64,000 bases of DNA from Echinicola sp. 20G (GCF_015533855.1 NZ_AP024154.1:2424501-2488500), one strand, 5' to 3'; shown: positions 10,501 through 17,840, counted from the first letter of the stretch. Notes: a model not told the origin generated them from the letters alone. A program made the numbers and translations.

Positions 10501-11245
10501 GGCCATGACTGAAAGTGCGGGAGTAGTGAACAGCGTGAAAGTTACCAGTGATAACTCAACTCCTGATGATGATGAAACAGATCCGTTGCCAATCTTATCT
10601 GATGATGTGGATATGTCAATTGAGAAGACCGTTTCTTCATCAGCAATTGAAGTAGGAGGAGAGTTTGTTTATGCCTTGAAAATTACCAATAAAGGAGATA
10701 TCCCTGCAAGGAACGTAACTGTTACAGATTTCCTTCCTGAGCAAGTGAGGTATATTCAGTCAAATGCAGGGGGTGAGATTCAAGAGGTCTATGACGGCGC
10801 AACAAGACAAGTGACCTTTATTATTCCTGAAATGGAAGGTGGAGAAGAAATAGTAATCCAATTAACTGTTGAGGCCATTGATGGAGGTTTGGTAACTAAT
10901 TCTGCCAATGTATCGACCCCTGATCAAGATGAAATACTTGATTTGGATAATACCTCTACTATTTCACATAATCAATTTGAGATTACCATTCCTAATGTAT
11001 TTACTCCAAATGGAGATGGTATGAATGATACTTGGCAAATTGAAGGTTTGGCTGAGCTTTATCCTGAGAATGACTTGATAGTGGTGAATAGATGGGGTGG
11101 TGAAGTGTATAAAGTCTCCAACTATAACAATGATTGGGATGGAGGTTCCTTGAATGAGGGGACTTACTACTACAAATTGAAAATAAGAGATCGCGAATCA
11201 GGAAGAGAAGTTCAGTTTACAGGATACGTAACCATTTTAAGATAA
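1559..11245 (+). CDS. Giant T9SS-exported repeat protein (SprB-like adhesin candidate) with type B C-terminal sorting domain
   Basis: The protein has 3,228 residues. An N-terminal signal peptide (about 1-31, ending near 'SFMSFGQG') is followed by several discoidin-like modules (about 40-390, 570-750 and 770-920) mixed with Ig-like modules. A block of 18 Ig-like repeats of 85-86 residues spans residues 1289-2818, each with the motif 'TICEGDS' and a second Cys in 'GDGVCENK', suggesting one disulfide per domain. One diverged Ig module (about 2825-2895), two DUF11-like domains (about 2900-3010 and 3020-3135) and a CHU_C/type B sorting domain (about 3140-3228, 'NVFTPNGDGMNDTW', 'VVNRWGGEVY') end it. 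Type B cargo genes are often followed by PorP/SprF genes, as here 7 bases downstream; SprB/SprF of Flavobacterium is the known parallel. I infer a long surface filament or adhesin; no enzymatic domain is visible. The ATG at 1559 is the start that yields the signal peptide. Confidence 0.9.
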   Translation: MESIFTKSKWGKLSLVFTILLVLHSFMSFGQGTKTLANEVTYSSPNVPANLAESLGPSSGYSLVTVENPDNALVDDENFARLLASPGVLLGLGSYNGEIELKFPSTLDANTTVYVRAEGSDDLFRLLLGGSLGELLGDVLSLVALGQQEFNIIARDGTTDVFSRSTTEGFNTDRARVITGPDGNYYIALTPDADFDRIYIENGTLSLLGLGDEVNLDIYSAFSYDGATICGNPIGTSFDVSGVSLDLLNLTGSAANDLHFSIDGDASTYTSLSPGVLSLAGVLEQHFYFDGLGQATDEVQVTLSGAPGILDVDLLDNVELVAYNGEIEVSRQNLETLGGELLGIAQLDLLGLLADGNPVTFTMAPGAPIDRFEIEVSTLLNLGTSESLRVHEVMRVPGRPVIDGVDSEQNMLVCAGEDVTLNATVATGDVVKWYDAPVGGSLQHTGASFNLGEIGSKVTYYAAAERPGCPEESIRVPVTVDINPNPLIALNGSAVYNVAIGESVALPPASATNEDGTSVPVTWSGLDGAPFSAPNTAGVFTTGGKYVYRVSASGTDCTNFVDVVVNVFDPGGCPLVFNRRYATSAEDFTTSNLLGLQLGTVSNPTLAAGSSLDDYSLVSETVGTSLLGLTGETSQTIRWNTMIPAGTPVTIKLGREYGVAGVSGGIYVQALDGDPVGGDNLIGVRQVADANLVSAVNGINEFEYTFIPTDINGIPVPYNGVKVSLASLLNAVQNVRVYGAYYHETSATLASCTFGVLHIMTGFESIIGGLDVATGLTAVTNPEAAADGDEDTFAAMNNLVGANVSSKLDITFAAPAIAGDSVFIKVGGVTGLLDLTLLEGYQIQRYFGNQAVGDPLDADSDILTLNLLEGGTEQALTFINDAPFDRIKILSGGVVDALNELRVYEVELIPLSTILGEQHDDIADVDYIEICPGDIIDVPSATCDAVKFYTDETGGTEITVADIAGWAPNTIQTVYLQIVRFGCEDGIERRPIEIRVLGTSDELLDEILINGANVDVFCPVDPVTLEAVLISGAPSGVTYQWYSDNAGTPEIITGETGAIISLAGLTAGDYTYYVQLIADGFCTAEPTPVSFTINRNADDGDINLDDLITQCVGAPVVLSPTSSIANPVFSWYYDAAKTNPITDGDVNGAITYNIAADGELTITGLADGADIFYYVTVSGDNVCENIAGKEVNVQVSNSLPAPTFTDADLELCGPGNDAVFEVTNFSGGLSYTVYDAEVGGSVVSGVTVVDNIITISNVTADETYWVEVNGSGGCVGVDRAMVTVTINRIADADDIDASGGTICEGDSFTLSASSSTVTNPVFTWYTDAALTTVLSNTTVSPSTTTTYYVTVSGDGVCENEPGNAETVTVTVNRNATDADIDATGGTICEGDSYTLSATSGTVTSPVFTWYSDATLTTVLSSATVSPSTTTSYYVTVSGDGVCENQPGDAKEVVVTVNRNAFADDILPVGGTICNGDSFTLTATSSTVSNPIFTWYSDLALTTEVLDPNVNPTATTTYYVTVQGDGVCENKPGNAATLTVIVNRNATALDINVDDATICEGDSYTLSATSSTVTNPIFTWYTDAALTTLLADNEVSPTTTTTYYVTVQGDGVCENKPGDADMVTVTVNRNATAADIETMGGTICEGDSFTLSASSSTVTSPVFTWYTDAALTTVLSNSTVSPTATTTYYVTVSGDGVCENKPGDAEMVTVTVNRNATAADIESTGGTICEGDSFTLSATSSTVSNPVFTWYTDAALTTVLSNATVSPTVTTTYYVTVSGDGVCENKAGDAEMVTVTVNRNATTADIDTNDATICEGDSYTLTATSSTVTSPVFTWYTDAALTTLLADNEVSPTTTTTYYVTVHGDGVCENKSGDADMVTVTVNRNATAADIETTGGTICEGDSFTLSASSSTVTSPVFTWYTDAALTTVLSNATVSPTATTTYYVTVSGDGVCENKAGDAEMVTVTVNRNATAADIETTGGTICEGDSFTLSATSSTVTSPVFTWYIDAALTTVLSNATVSPTVTTTYYVTVSGDGVCENKAGDAEMVTVTVNRNATAADIDANDATICEGDSYTLTATSSTVTSPVFTWYTDAALTTLLADNEVSPTTTTTYYVTVQGDGVCENKPGDADMVTVTVNRNATAADIETTGGTICEGDSFTLSATSSTVSDPVFTWYTDAALTTVLSNATVSPTVTTTYYVTVSGDGVCENKAGDAEMVTVTVNRTATSADIELTGGTICEGDSFTLSATSSTVTSPVFTWYTDAALTTVLSSTTVSPTSTTTYYVTVSGDGVCENKAGDAEIVTVTVNRNAIAADIESTGGTVCEGDSFTLSATSSTVSDPVFTWYTDAALTTVLSSTTVSPTATTTYYVTVSGDGVCENKPGDADMVTVTVNRNATAADIDTNDATICEGDSYTLSATSSTVSDPVFTWYADAALTTVLSSATVSPSATTTYYVTVSGDGVCENKAGDAEMVTVTVNRNATAADIETTGGTICEGDSFTLSATSSTVTSPVFTWYTDAALTTVLSNATVSPTVTTTYYVTVSGDGVCENKAGDAEMVTVTVNRTATAADIDTNDVTICEGDSYTLSATSSTVSDPVFTWYTDAALTNVLSSTTVSPSTTTTTYYVTVSGDGVCENKAGDAEMVTVTVNRNATAADIDTNDATICEGDSYNLSATSSTVSDPVFTWYTDAALTTVLSSGTVSPSTTTTYYVTVSGDGVCENKRGDAEMVTVTVNRTATAADIESTGGTICEGGSFTMSATSSTVSDPVFTWYTDAALTTVLSNATVSPTATTTYYVTVSGDGVCENKAGDAEMVTVTVNSLPAPTTNLTEQSFCSAIGGTIGDLQVNESAIVWYDAPVGGNSLSEALALTQGVTYYAALTNPSTGCESIQRLAITVSNCANLEVVKTMDVTSVIVGEMFDYTIAITNNGASTAQNVTVTDEVPVELQVLAASSDGTISGNTVTWSISEIASGETVQLTLSVMAMTESAGVVNSVKVTSDNSTPDDDETDPLPILSDDVDMSIEKTVSSSAIEVGGEFVYALKITNKGDIPARNVTVTDFLPEQVRYIQSNAGGEIQEVYDGATRQVTFIIPEMEGGEEIVIQLTVEAIDGGLVTNSANVSTPDQDEILDLDNTSTISHNQFEITIPNVFTPNGDGMNDTWQIEGLAELYPENDLIVVNRWGGEVYKVSNYNNDWDGGSLNEGTYYYKLKIRDRESGREVQFTGYVTILR
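5423..10012 (+). repeat. Tandem array of 18 Ig-like coding repeats, about 255 bp each
   Basis: Unit starts are 5423, 5681, 5936, 6191, 6446, 6701, 6956, 7211, 7466, 7721, 7976, 8231, 8486, 8741, 8996, 9251, 9509 and 9764. Units 1 and 16 have one extra codon (86 residues) and the rest 85; the last is counted to the Asn before the array breaks off. The first three units are the most diverged; the inner ones are nearly identical in DNA as well as protein. Two flavours occur: 'TGGTICEGDSF' units and 'NDATICEGDSY' units, the latter with 'LLADNEVSP' in units 4, 7 and 10. The in-frame period means gain or loss of units keeps the protein open. Confidence 0.95.
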
Positions 11246-11252
11246 CGAGACG

Positions 11253-12221
11253 ATGAAAAGTTTAAAATACATTTTGATCGCGGCAGGGGTTCTTTTTGGG
11301 TGCTATGACGTACAAGCCCAGCAAGCCCCGGTTTTTAGCCAATATATGTTTAACCCGTTGTTTATTAACCCAGCTTATGCTGGGTATAAGCAACAAATCT
11401 ATCTCCAAAGCTACTATAGGAAACAGTGGAGTAACGTGCCTGGAAGTCCTGAAACTTTCGCTATCTCAGGAGATGGGTTATTGACAGACACAAACGTTGG
11501 TGTTGGTGGGCATATCATGGTCGATAGGCTAGGAGCTCAAAAGACCACTGGAGGTTATGCAAATGCAGCTTACCACTTGAGAGTTTCTGGTGAAGGATAC
11601 ATCAGTTTTGGACTTGGGGCAGGTATGGTCAATACCAAGTTGGATGGATCTATGCTTAATCCAATGGATCCTTCCGATCCAAGTGTTTCTACAGGAGATG
11701 AACAAGTACTATATCCTGATTTGAGAGCCGGTTTGTTCTATTATAATCCCTATTTCTTTGCGGGGATATCAGCTGACAATATGTTCTCATCAAGCTTTAA
11801 TTTTGATAACGGGGCAGTACTCGTCCAACCCAATTCCAATCTTTATTTGACTGCTGGAACTCTGATAGATGTTTCTTACAATGTGGCTTTAAAACCATCT
11901 ATAATGTATGTAGATGATTTTGCCGGGCCTTCAAGGTTGGATCTAAACGCTTTTGTGCTTTTAAGTGAAAGATTGTGGCTTGGGGCATCCTACAGGACTT
12001 CTGTCAACTTTCAAGGAGAAGAATTCAGAGATAATGAAAAAAGGCCAGTTTCAATAGTTGGGCTGGTGGAGTTTTATGTGAATGATCAATTGAGAATTGG
12101 TTATGCATATGATCATAATGTGTCTGGCTTTAGTACGAAGGCTTTTTCCACCCACGACTTTTCTGTTGGATTCCTCTTCCCTCCAAAAAGAGTGAAGTTA
12201 GTTTCTCCTAGATATTTTTAA
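11253..12221 (+). CDS. PorP/SprF-family type IX secretion membrane protein
   Basis: The protein has 322 residues, a signal peptide ending near 'CYDVQAQQ', and the family signature 'PVFSQYMFNPLFINPAYAG' right after it. The rest alternates short amphipathic strands, as expected for an outer-membrane beta-barrel, and ends in an aromatic-rich 'SPRYF'. PorP/SprF proteins are needed for secretion or surface attachment of particular T9SS cargo, mainly proteins with type B sorting domains. The start lies 7 bases after the stop of the giant gene, so the two are surely co-transcribed, and I infer that this protein serves the giant protein. It is not the core porP of the housekeeping T9SS operon, since porK/L/M/N are absent here. 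Confidence 0.92.
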   Translation: MKSLKYILIAAGVLFGCYDVQAQQAPVFSQYMFNPLFINPAYAGYKQQIYLQSYYRKQWSNVPGSPETFAISGDGLLTDTNVGVGGHIMVDRLGAQKTTGGYANAAYHLRVSGEGYISFGLGAGMVNTKLDGSMLNPMDPSDPSVSTGDEQVLYPDLRAGLFYYNPYFFAGISADNMFSSSFNFDNGAVLVQPNSNLYLTAGTLIDVSYNVALKPSIMYVDDFAGPSRLDLNAFVLLSERLWLGASYRTSVNFQGEEFRDNEKRPVSIVGLVEFYVNDQLRIGYAYDHNVSGFSTKAFSTHDFSVGFLFPPKRVKLVSPRYF

Positions 12222-12230
12222 AACAAACTT

Positions 12231-14207
12231 ATGAAGAAAAGAAATACCTACTACTTGTTCCTCGCTTTGACCATGGGGATCGCCTCATGTTCAAGTTTGA
12301 AAAATAAGGACTTGGTAACTGCCAATCAACAGTATGATATGCTTAATTATGCCGTAGCTGCTGAACATTATAATGTAGCTTGGGAACATAATGAGTTGCC
12401 GGAAATAGCAAGAGGGCTAGCTAATTCCTACTTGGAAATGAGGGATTTTGAGCTTGCAGAATCTTGGTATGCTAAACTTGATAGAAGTAACGAGCTGGAG
12501 AATGAAGATCGGGTAAATTTTGCTAAAGTGTTAATTGCAAATTCAAAATTTGGAGAGGCGAGAGAGCAATTGATAAAGTATTCCAGATCGGAAGAGCAAA
12601 CCTTGACTAAGGAAGAAATTGATAACTTGCTATATACTGCGAGAAATGCGAAAGATCTATTGAATGATCCTAAGGATATTCAGGTAAGAAGTTTAACAGA
12701 TATCAATACACCATTTGCTGATTTTGGAGGTGAAATCATTGGGGATCGTCTTACTTTTACAAGTGACAGGATGGAAGAAGATCCTAAAAAAATGCATGTT
12801 GATCAATATAATGCGTTAAGAAGCGATTTTTATGGATGGACCGGTAATGGCTATCTCCAAGTGTATGAGGCAAAGGGTGATTGGGATAATTTCAAGGTAG
12901 ATTCTGTATATGCATTGGAAGGCTTTAGCAGTGCCCATCATAGTGGGCCAGTTTTTGAAAGTGAAGAATTTGTTTTTTGGGTACGTTCTGGCAAACCTAG
13001 TAAAGAAATCAAAGGTGAAAATGTAAACAAGAAGAACTATACACTTTACCCTCAGGTGTTTTATAAAGTTAAACTGGATAGTTCATGGAGTGAGTTGAAA
13101 GACTTTTCATTTAATAACCCGTATGAGTATTCAGTAAGTGATCCATTCTGGGACAGTGACCGTAAACGCTTGTATTTTTCCTCCAATAAACCAGATGGCC
13201 TTGGTAAAGCTGATATTTACTATAGCAAGTACTTGGGAGACGATAAGTGGTCAGAGCCGATTAATTTAGGTGATAAGATCAATAGTTCCGGAGATGAAAG
13301 AACTCCTTATATAAGTAAAGAAGGAGAACTTTATTTTTCATCAAATGGAAAAGGTGGATTGGGAGGTTTGGATGTATTTAAAAGTGAGCCTAAAGGTAAT
13401 GACTGGGCTAAGCCCGAAAATCAAGGAGCTCCAATCAACTCAACAAGAGATGACTTTGCATTTTTTATTAATTACGATATACCTGATAGGGGAGTATTTT
13501 CGTCGGATCGATCAGGAGGAAAGGGCTTGGATGATATTTACGCCTTCATTTTAGATATCAATTCTAAGATTTTTCTGAAGGGGCTGGTGAAGGATAAAAT
13601 CACAATGGAGCCATTGCCGAATGCAGTGGTTGAGCTTGTTGACAAGAGCACAGGTAGCAGCTTTACCTATGTTACAAATGAAGAAGGAGAGTATGACTTT
13701 ATTCTAAATGAGGAAACCGTATATGATGTGGAGGGGAGAAAAACGGATTATATCGCGGCTGAATTAAAAGATTTGAGTACAAAGGGTATAAGGCTGTTTG
13801 CAGACACAACCATTGTAAAGGACTTGTATTTGGATAAAATCGAAATCGGTAAAACCATTGAACTGGAGAATATTTACTATGATTTTGATAAGTGGGATAT
13901 TAGGGAGGATGCGGCATTGGAGCTGGATAAGTTGGTGAAGATTTTGGAAGACAACCCGACCATGAAAATCGATCTTAACTCTCATACAGATAGTAGAGGC
14001 TCTGACGAATACAACCAAATATTATCAGAAAAGAGAGCTCAGTCAGCGGTTGACTACATTATTTCTAGAGGTGTATCAAGGGTCAGGATAGAAGCAAAAG
14101 GTTACGGAGAGTCAAGGCTACTAAATGAATGTGATGACGGAGTAGAGTGCTCTGACGAACAACATCAAGTAAACCGTAGAACGGAATTCACAATTGTAGA
14201 TTATTAA
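12231..14207 (+). CDS. OmpA-family lipoprotein with TPR-like, PD40 and carboxypeptidase-regulatory-like domains (PorE-like)
   Basis: The 658-residue protein has a lipoprotein signal with lipobox 'GIASCSS' (Cys about 20). It then shows a helical TPR-like region (about 25-140), beta-propeller PD40/WD40-like repeats (about 150-430, with 'RLYFSSNKPDGLGKADIYY' and 'ELYFSSNGKGGLGGLDVF'), a carboxypeptidase regulatory-like fold (about 445-540), and an OmpA peptidoglycan-binding domain (about 545-658, 'YYDFDKWDIREDAALELDKL' and 'SHTDSRGSDEYNQILSEKRA'). This layout is that of OmpA-like proteins that accompany PorP/SprF genes; PorE of the T9SS has the same architecture and tethers the machine to peptidoglycan. 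It lies 9 bases after the PorP/SprF gene. I infer that it anchors a cargo-specific T9SS or attachment complex for the neighbouring exported proteins. Confidence 0.9.
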   Translation: MKKRNTYYLFLALTMGIASCSSLKNKDLVTANQQYDMLNYAVAAEHYNVAWEHNELPEIARGLANSYLEMRDFELAESWYAKLDRSNELENEDRVNFAKVLIANSKFGEAREQLIKYSRSEEQTLTKEEIDNLLYTARNAKDLLNDPKDIQVRSLTDINTPFADFGGEIIGDRLTFTSDRMEEDPKKMHVDQYNALRSDFYGWTGNGYLQVYEAKGDWDNFKVDSVYALEGFSSAHHSGPVFESEEFVFWVRSGKPSKEIKGENVNKKNYTLYPQVFYKVKLDSSWSELKDFSFNNPYEYSVSDPFWDSDRKRLYFSSNKPDGLGKADIYYSKYLGDDKWSEPINLGDKINSSGDERTPYISKEGELYFSSNGKGGLGGLDVFKSEPKGNDWAKPENQGAPINSTRDDFAFFINYDIPDRGVFSSDRSGGKGLDDIYAFILDINSKIFLKGLVKDKITMEPLPNAVVELVDKSTGSSFTYVTNEEGEYDFILNEETVYDVEGRKTDYIAAELKDLSTKGIRLFADTTIVKDLYLDKIEIGKTIELENIYYDFDKWDIREDAALELDKLVKILEDNPTMKIDLNSHTDSRGSDEYNQILSEKRAQSAVDYIISRGVSRVRIEAKGYGESRLLNECDDGVECSDEQHQVNRRTEFTIVDY

Positions 14208-14258
14208 TTTTTGTATCCACTAGTATTACCTCGGTAATGCTGACATTAATCAGGAGGG

Positions 14259-16568
14259 ATGAAATTCGGTAAGCATTATAATAGTGCCCCTCAGTTAAAA
14301 TTAGTTAAAGGCCAAATCGCCTATAAGGTGGTTTTGGCTTTTTTTATGGTTTTCTATGGAGTGAATAGTAATTGTACTGCTCAAATATATGCTTCAGGAT
14401 ATTCGTCAAATGCGTATGTGGAGAATGCTGAAAATGCAGTAGAGAATAACAATGATTTTGCTAAAGTAAAGTCATATGGCGGTGCGGCATTAGGAGTCGG
14501 AAGTTATTCTGGCTTTATAGAATTGGAATTTGATGAGTTTCCAGATGGGGAGACAAAAGTTCCTGCAGGTACAACTGTATATATTAAAATTGGAGGACTC
14601 GATGATATATTTGGGGCTTTGCTTGGAGGGGCTTTAGGAGAAGCATTAGCAGATTTGCTAGGGTCAGTGATTTTTGGGAATCACTTTTTGGAGCTAGATG
14701 TAATGGATGGTATAAATACTGTTATGACAAAAAGTACTTTGACCAGTTCTATTGACGATGAGTTTAGGGTTTTACAAGGGAAAGATGGGAGCTATTATTT
14801 AGCTGTAACTCCTTCATCTGATTTTAATAAGATAAAGATTACAGATAAGACTGCAGCTCTATTATTTGGTTCAACTAATTTTTCTGAAATTTATTATGCA
14901 TTTTACCATGAAGATGATTTATGCAGTTATAGTCCTGAGTTTGTTTCTTATGGTGGAGAAGGAATAAATTTGGATGCCTTGTCACTTGGAAGTGGTGGGG
15001 TACAAAACCCATCAAATGCAATAGACGATGACTTATCCACAACGGCTTCAATTAGCCCAGGGCTTTTGAACGTCCTAGGAAGTGTAAGTCAATACTTTTA
15101 TTTTTCAGATGCTTCAGACCAATCGGATGAAGTCTTGGTTACATTAAGTGGTGATCCCTCCTTGATTAATTTAGAACTACTCAGCAATGTATCTTTTCTT
15201 GCTTACGAAGGTGACGAAGTGGTATATGAACAGGATTTAGGTGCATTATCTGATGAATTATTAGGTTTGATTAAATTAGACCTATTAGGTTTATTGGGCG
15301 ATGGTGAGCAGGTTACTTTTCCAGTCTCTCCTGGTTACTCATTTGACAGGTTTGAAATTAAAGTAAGCTCTTTGCTTGATGTAGATGTGGGAGAAGCCTT
15401 GAATATTCATGAAGTGGAAAAGACTATTGGGATGCCTTCCTTTGAGGTTTCGGGAAATGAATTTACTGTTTGCCAAGGAGATGATGCCATTCTTTTTCCG
15501 GATAGTTATAATGGGTCGGTGTTGAAATGGTATGATGAGGATGGAAACCTAATGGGAGAAGGGGAAAGTTTGACTTTGGAAAATGTATCTGTTGACCAAA
15601 CATACTATGTTTCATCAACAGATGAATGTGGAGGTGAATCCTATGAATCAGCTAGAGCAGCCATTAATTTGATTGCAATGGAAACGCCAGAGGAAAGTGA
15701 TTTTAGCATTGTGCCAAGCCAAGCTGAATATGGAGAAGGTGAAGTAGTTGTGTTGGAGCCATTCTTGGAGTATGATTCTGATCTGGAGAACCCTGAGTTT
15801 TATTGGACTTTAAATCCTTTAGGGGAGGATAAAATAGAGGATGAGCAGACTGTGGATAAAGGGGATCATATTGTTACTTACAAGGCAATTCCCGAAGGAA
15901 AGCTACAAATTGAAGGACTGTGGGCTTCTGATGATGATCCAGTTTATCTTTTCTTGTACAATGAAGGTACTCCTTGTGGAGCAATGCACTCATCTGATGC
16001 TATATTCAAAGTTTTGCCCATTGCCTGGGGGAATTTTGATGCCTCAATAACCAATGATGGTGTAGAGTTGGATTGGAGCATTTCTATGGATAAACCATTG
16101 GACAAAATGATCATTCATCGTTCTGGCCAAGGCCTAAAATGGGTAGACTTAGGGGGTGTAAAGTCTAAACTTTTAGAGGGAGAGTCTGGAAATTACAAAT
16201 ATGTTGATTTCAGACCTGAACAAGGGGCTAATTATTATCGGATAGAAGCAGTATATGAAGATGGCAAAAGTGAGTTTTCTAAGACGGTGCGCGCAGATTT
16301 TTCAAGGCAATCAAAATTAATGTTTTCTATTTCGCCTAACCCCATCCAAAATGAAGCAAGACTGATGAACCATTCAGGGCAAAGTTTTTCTGATCTTATG
16401 ATCAAAATTTATGATTATAATGGGACTTTGGTCAGTGAAAATAAATTAGATGAATTACTTCCTTATTCATCCATCAATTTAGAAAGTGCACAAAAACTGA
16501 GGTCGGGTTTATATTTTTACTGCATCGAAACCGAAAAAGAAACCCTGAGAATCAAGGTTATAAAGTAA
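14259..16568 (+). CDS. T9SS-exported protein with type A sorting domain, N-terminal half paralogous to the giant protein
   Basis: The protein has 769 residues. A signal peptide lies at about 20-46 (hydrophobic 'VVLAFFMVFYGV', ending near 'CTAQIYA'). Two discoidin-like modules (about 60-220 and 230-385) match the first modules of the giant protein: compare 'LGVGSYSGFIELEF' with 'LGLGSYNGEIELKF' and 'LLGLIKLDLLGLLGDGEQVTF' with 'LLGIAQLDLLGLLADGNPVTF'. An Ig-like module (about 395-470, 'FTVCQGDDAI') follows, and the end is a type A sorting domain (about 690-769, 'FSISPNPIQNEARL', 'LRSGLYFYCIETE'). An AGGAGGG ribosome binding site 5 bases before the ATG is unusual for this phylum and supports the start. 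The gene is 51 bases after the OmpA-like gene and is probably in the same operon. Function is unknown; a surface partner or shorter form of the giant is my inference. Confidence 0.88.
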   Translation: MKFGKHYNSAPQLKLVKGQIAYKVVLAFFMVFYGVNSNCTAQIYASGYSSNAYVENAENAVENNNDFAKVKSYGGAALGVGSYSGFIELEFDEFPDGETKVPAGTTVYIKIGGLDDIFGALLGGALGEALADLLGSVIFGNHFLELDVMDGINTVMTKSTLTSSIDDEFRVLQGKDGSYYLAVTPSSDFNKIKITDKTAALLFGSTNFSEIYYAFYHEDDLCSYSPEFVSYGGEGINLDALSLGSGGVQNPSNAIDDDLSTTASISPGLLNVLGSVSQYFYFSDASDQSDEVLVTLSGDPSLINLELLSNVSFLAYEGDEVVYEQDLGALSDELLGLIKLDLLGLLGDGEQVTFPVSPGYSFDRFEIKVSSLLDVDVGEALNIHEVEKTIGMPSFEVSGNEFTVCQGDDAILFPDSYNGSVLKWYDEDGNLMGEGESLTLENVSVDQTYYVSSTDECGGESYESARAAINLIAMETPEESDFSIVPSQAEYGEGEVVVLEPFLEYDSDLENPEFYWTLNPLGEDKIEDEQTVDKGDHIVTYKAIPEGKLQIEGLWASDDDPVYLFLYNEGTPCGAMHSSDAIFKVLPIAWGNFDASITNDGVELDWSISMDKPLDKMIIHRSGQGLKWVDLGGVKSKLLEGESGNYKYVDFRPEQGANYYRIEAVYEDGKSEFSKTVRADFSRQSKLMFSISPNPIQNEARLMNHSGQSFSDLMIKIYDYNGTLVSENKLDELLPYSSINLESAQKLRSGLYFYCIETEKETLRIKVIK

Positions 16569-16594
16569 TTCTTGAGCCTATCAAAGCACCAAGA

Positions 16595-17335
16595 CTAACG
16601 GGTTACTTGATTTAGTCTGGAAAGGATATTTTGATAATAGTTTCTACCCACCGGAATAACTTGCTCATTAATAATGATTTCCTTGGAGTTAAGTGCGTCT
16701 ATTTTATCCAAATTGACAATGTAGGCTTTATTGACTTTACAAAATAGTACCGAGGGAAGCTTGTTAAGAACGTCCTTTAAAACATTTCTTAAGGTATATA
16801 CTGAGTTTTTTCCAGTAGAAATATGAGTGTATGAACCATCTGCCTTTATCCAATCGATTTCTTGAATTGCAACTTTTTTAAGGTACCCCTTATCCCTGAT
16901 GAAAATAGAACCTTTGATTACCTTATCTTGAAATATGAGCTCAGAAACCCTGTCGGAGTTTTTGTTTTCAAAGTTGCTAATGGCAAGGGATAAGGTCGTA
17001 ATTAAAGTGTCTTTTGTAAAAGGTTTAATAATGTACCCGTCAGGAGAAATTTCTTTTACTTTTTCTATTGTTTCTTTGTCTGATGAACTTGTGAAAAATA
17101 CTACTGGGATGCTGAATTTTTCTCGAATATTGTGTGCTATATCGATTCCATTGCTATTTCCACTAAGATGGATATCCAGCAGGATCACTGAAGGAGATTT
17201 TTCGAATAAAACGTCTTCTATTTTTTCATCTGAATCAAGAATGTCACAAACTTCATATCCATCTGCTTCCAATAAATCTTTAGTATTATCTGCGAGGTCA
17301 AGATTGTCCTCAACTATCAGCACTTGCTTTTTCAT
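16595..17335 (-). CDS. LytTR-family response regulator
   Basis: The protein has 246 residues from the ATG at 17335; a TTG two codons earlier is possible but less likely. A receiver domain (about 1-120) shows the acidic pair in 'IVEDN', the phospho-acceptor Asp54 in 'VILLDIHLSG', the Ser/Thr switch in 'PVVFFTSSSD' and the Lys in 'YIIKPFTKD'. A LytTR DNA-binding domain (about 140-245, 'IDWIKADGSYTHIST', 'VNKAYIVNLDKID') follows. Such regulators bind promoter repeats when phosphorylated. It is divergent from the histidine kinase at 17841 with a 505-base gap, and the two may form a pair. The gene converges on the T9SS operon with only 26 bases between the stops. Confidence 0.92.
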   Translation of the reverse strand: MKKQVLIVEDNLDLADNTKDLLEADGYEVCDILDSDEKIEDVLFEKSPSVILLDIHLSGNSNGIDIAHNIREKFSIPVVFFTSSSDKETIEKVKEISPDGYIIKPFTKDTLITTLSLAISNFENKNSDRVSELIFQDKVIKGSIFIRDKGYLKKVAIQEIDWIKADGSYTHISTGKNSVYTLRNVLKDVLNKLPSVLFCKVNKAYIVNLDKIDALNSKEIIINEQVIPVGRNYYQNILSRLNQVTR

Positions 17336-17840
17336 TGTCAATTGAACCGGGTAGTGTGTTAAAAATCACATCAATAATACAGAGAAAATAGCAAAAAAAT
17401 CAAGTTATTGAAAAACAAATATGCCTTTTTGATGATTTTTCTTTGGGTATTGTTATTGATAAATCTTTTTAAAAACCAGGTATAAGTGCCTGTTTTTTGT
17501 AGATGAGAATAAATCTTGTGGAAATCGAAATTCTATTGTGTATTTTTGTTATTTTAATGAGGTAATCCGTAATAGTAAATAGGGAAGCTGTAATCTGTTT
17601 TAAAATAAATAGTGGATAAGAAGACTGATTTTTAAAATAATTGAAAATTAAATAAAATATAATTTTAATATAAAAATGCCTTTAAAATACATGAAACTTC
17701 CGAATTAGGTATGGAATATATTTTAGTTCATTTGGAGCTAATTTATGAAAGATAGTTTGATTCAGAATTACTGATTTTACAAAGGTTTTTTTAAAATTTT
17801 ATAGAAAAATTTTAGTCCAGAAAATAAGATTTTTATAGAT
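17336..17840. other. Divergent AT-rich regulatory region between response regulator and histidine kinase
   Basis: About 505 bases with no ORF. It should hold both divergent promoters. One plus-strand box (TATTTTTG, 17541-17548) fits TANNTTTG with a CTTG 22 bases upstream (17515-17518), but it is 290 bases from the kinase start. The last 200 bases are extremely AT-rich. Confidence 0.4.
17515..17548 (+). promoter_or_regulatory. Possible Bacteroidota-type promoter upstream of the histidine kinase
   Basis: TTG (17516-17518), 22 bases, then TATTTTTG (17541-17548) fits the TTG-N17-23-TANNTTTG consensus known for Flavobacterium. The long distance to the gene and the AT-rich background make this weak. 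Confidence 0.3.
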
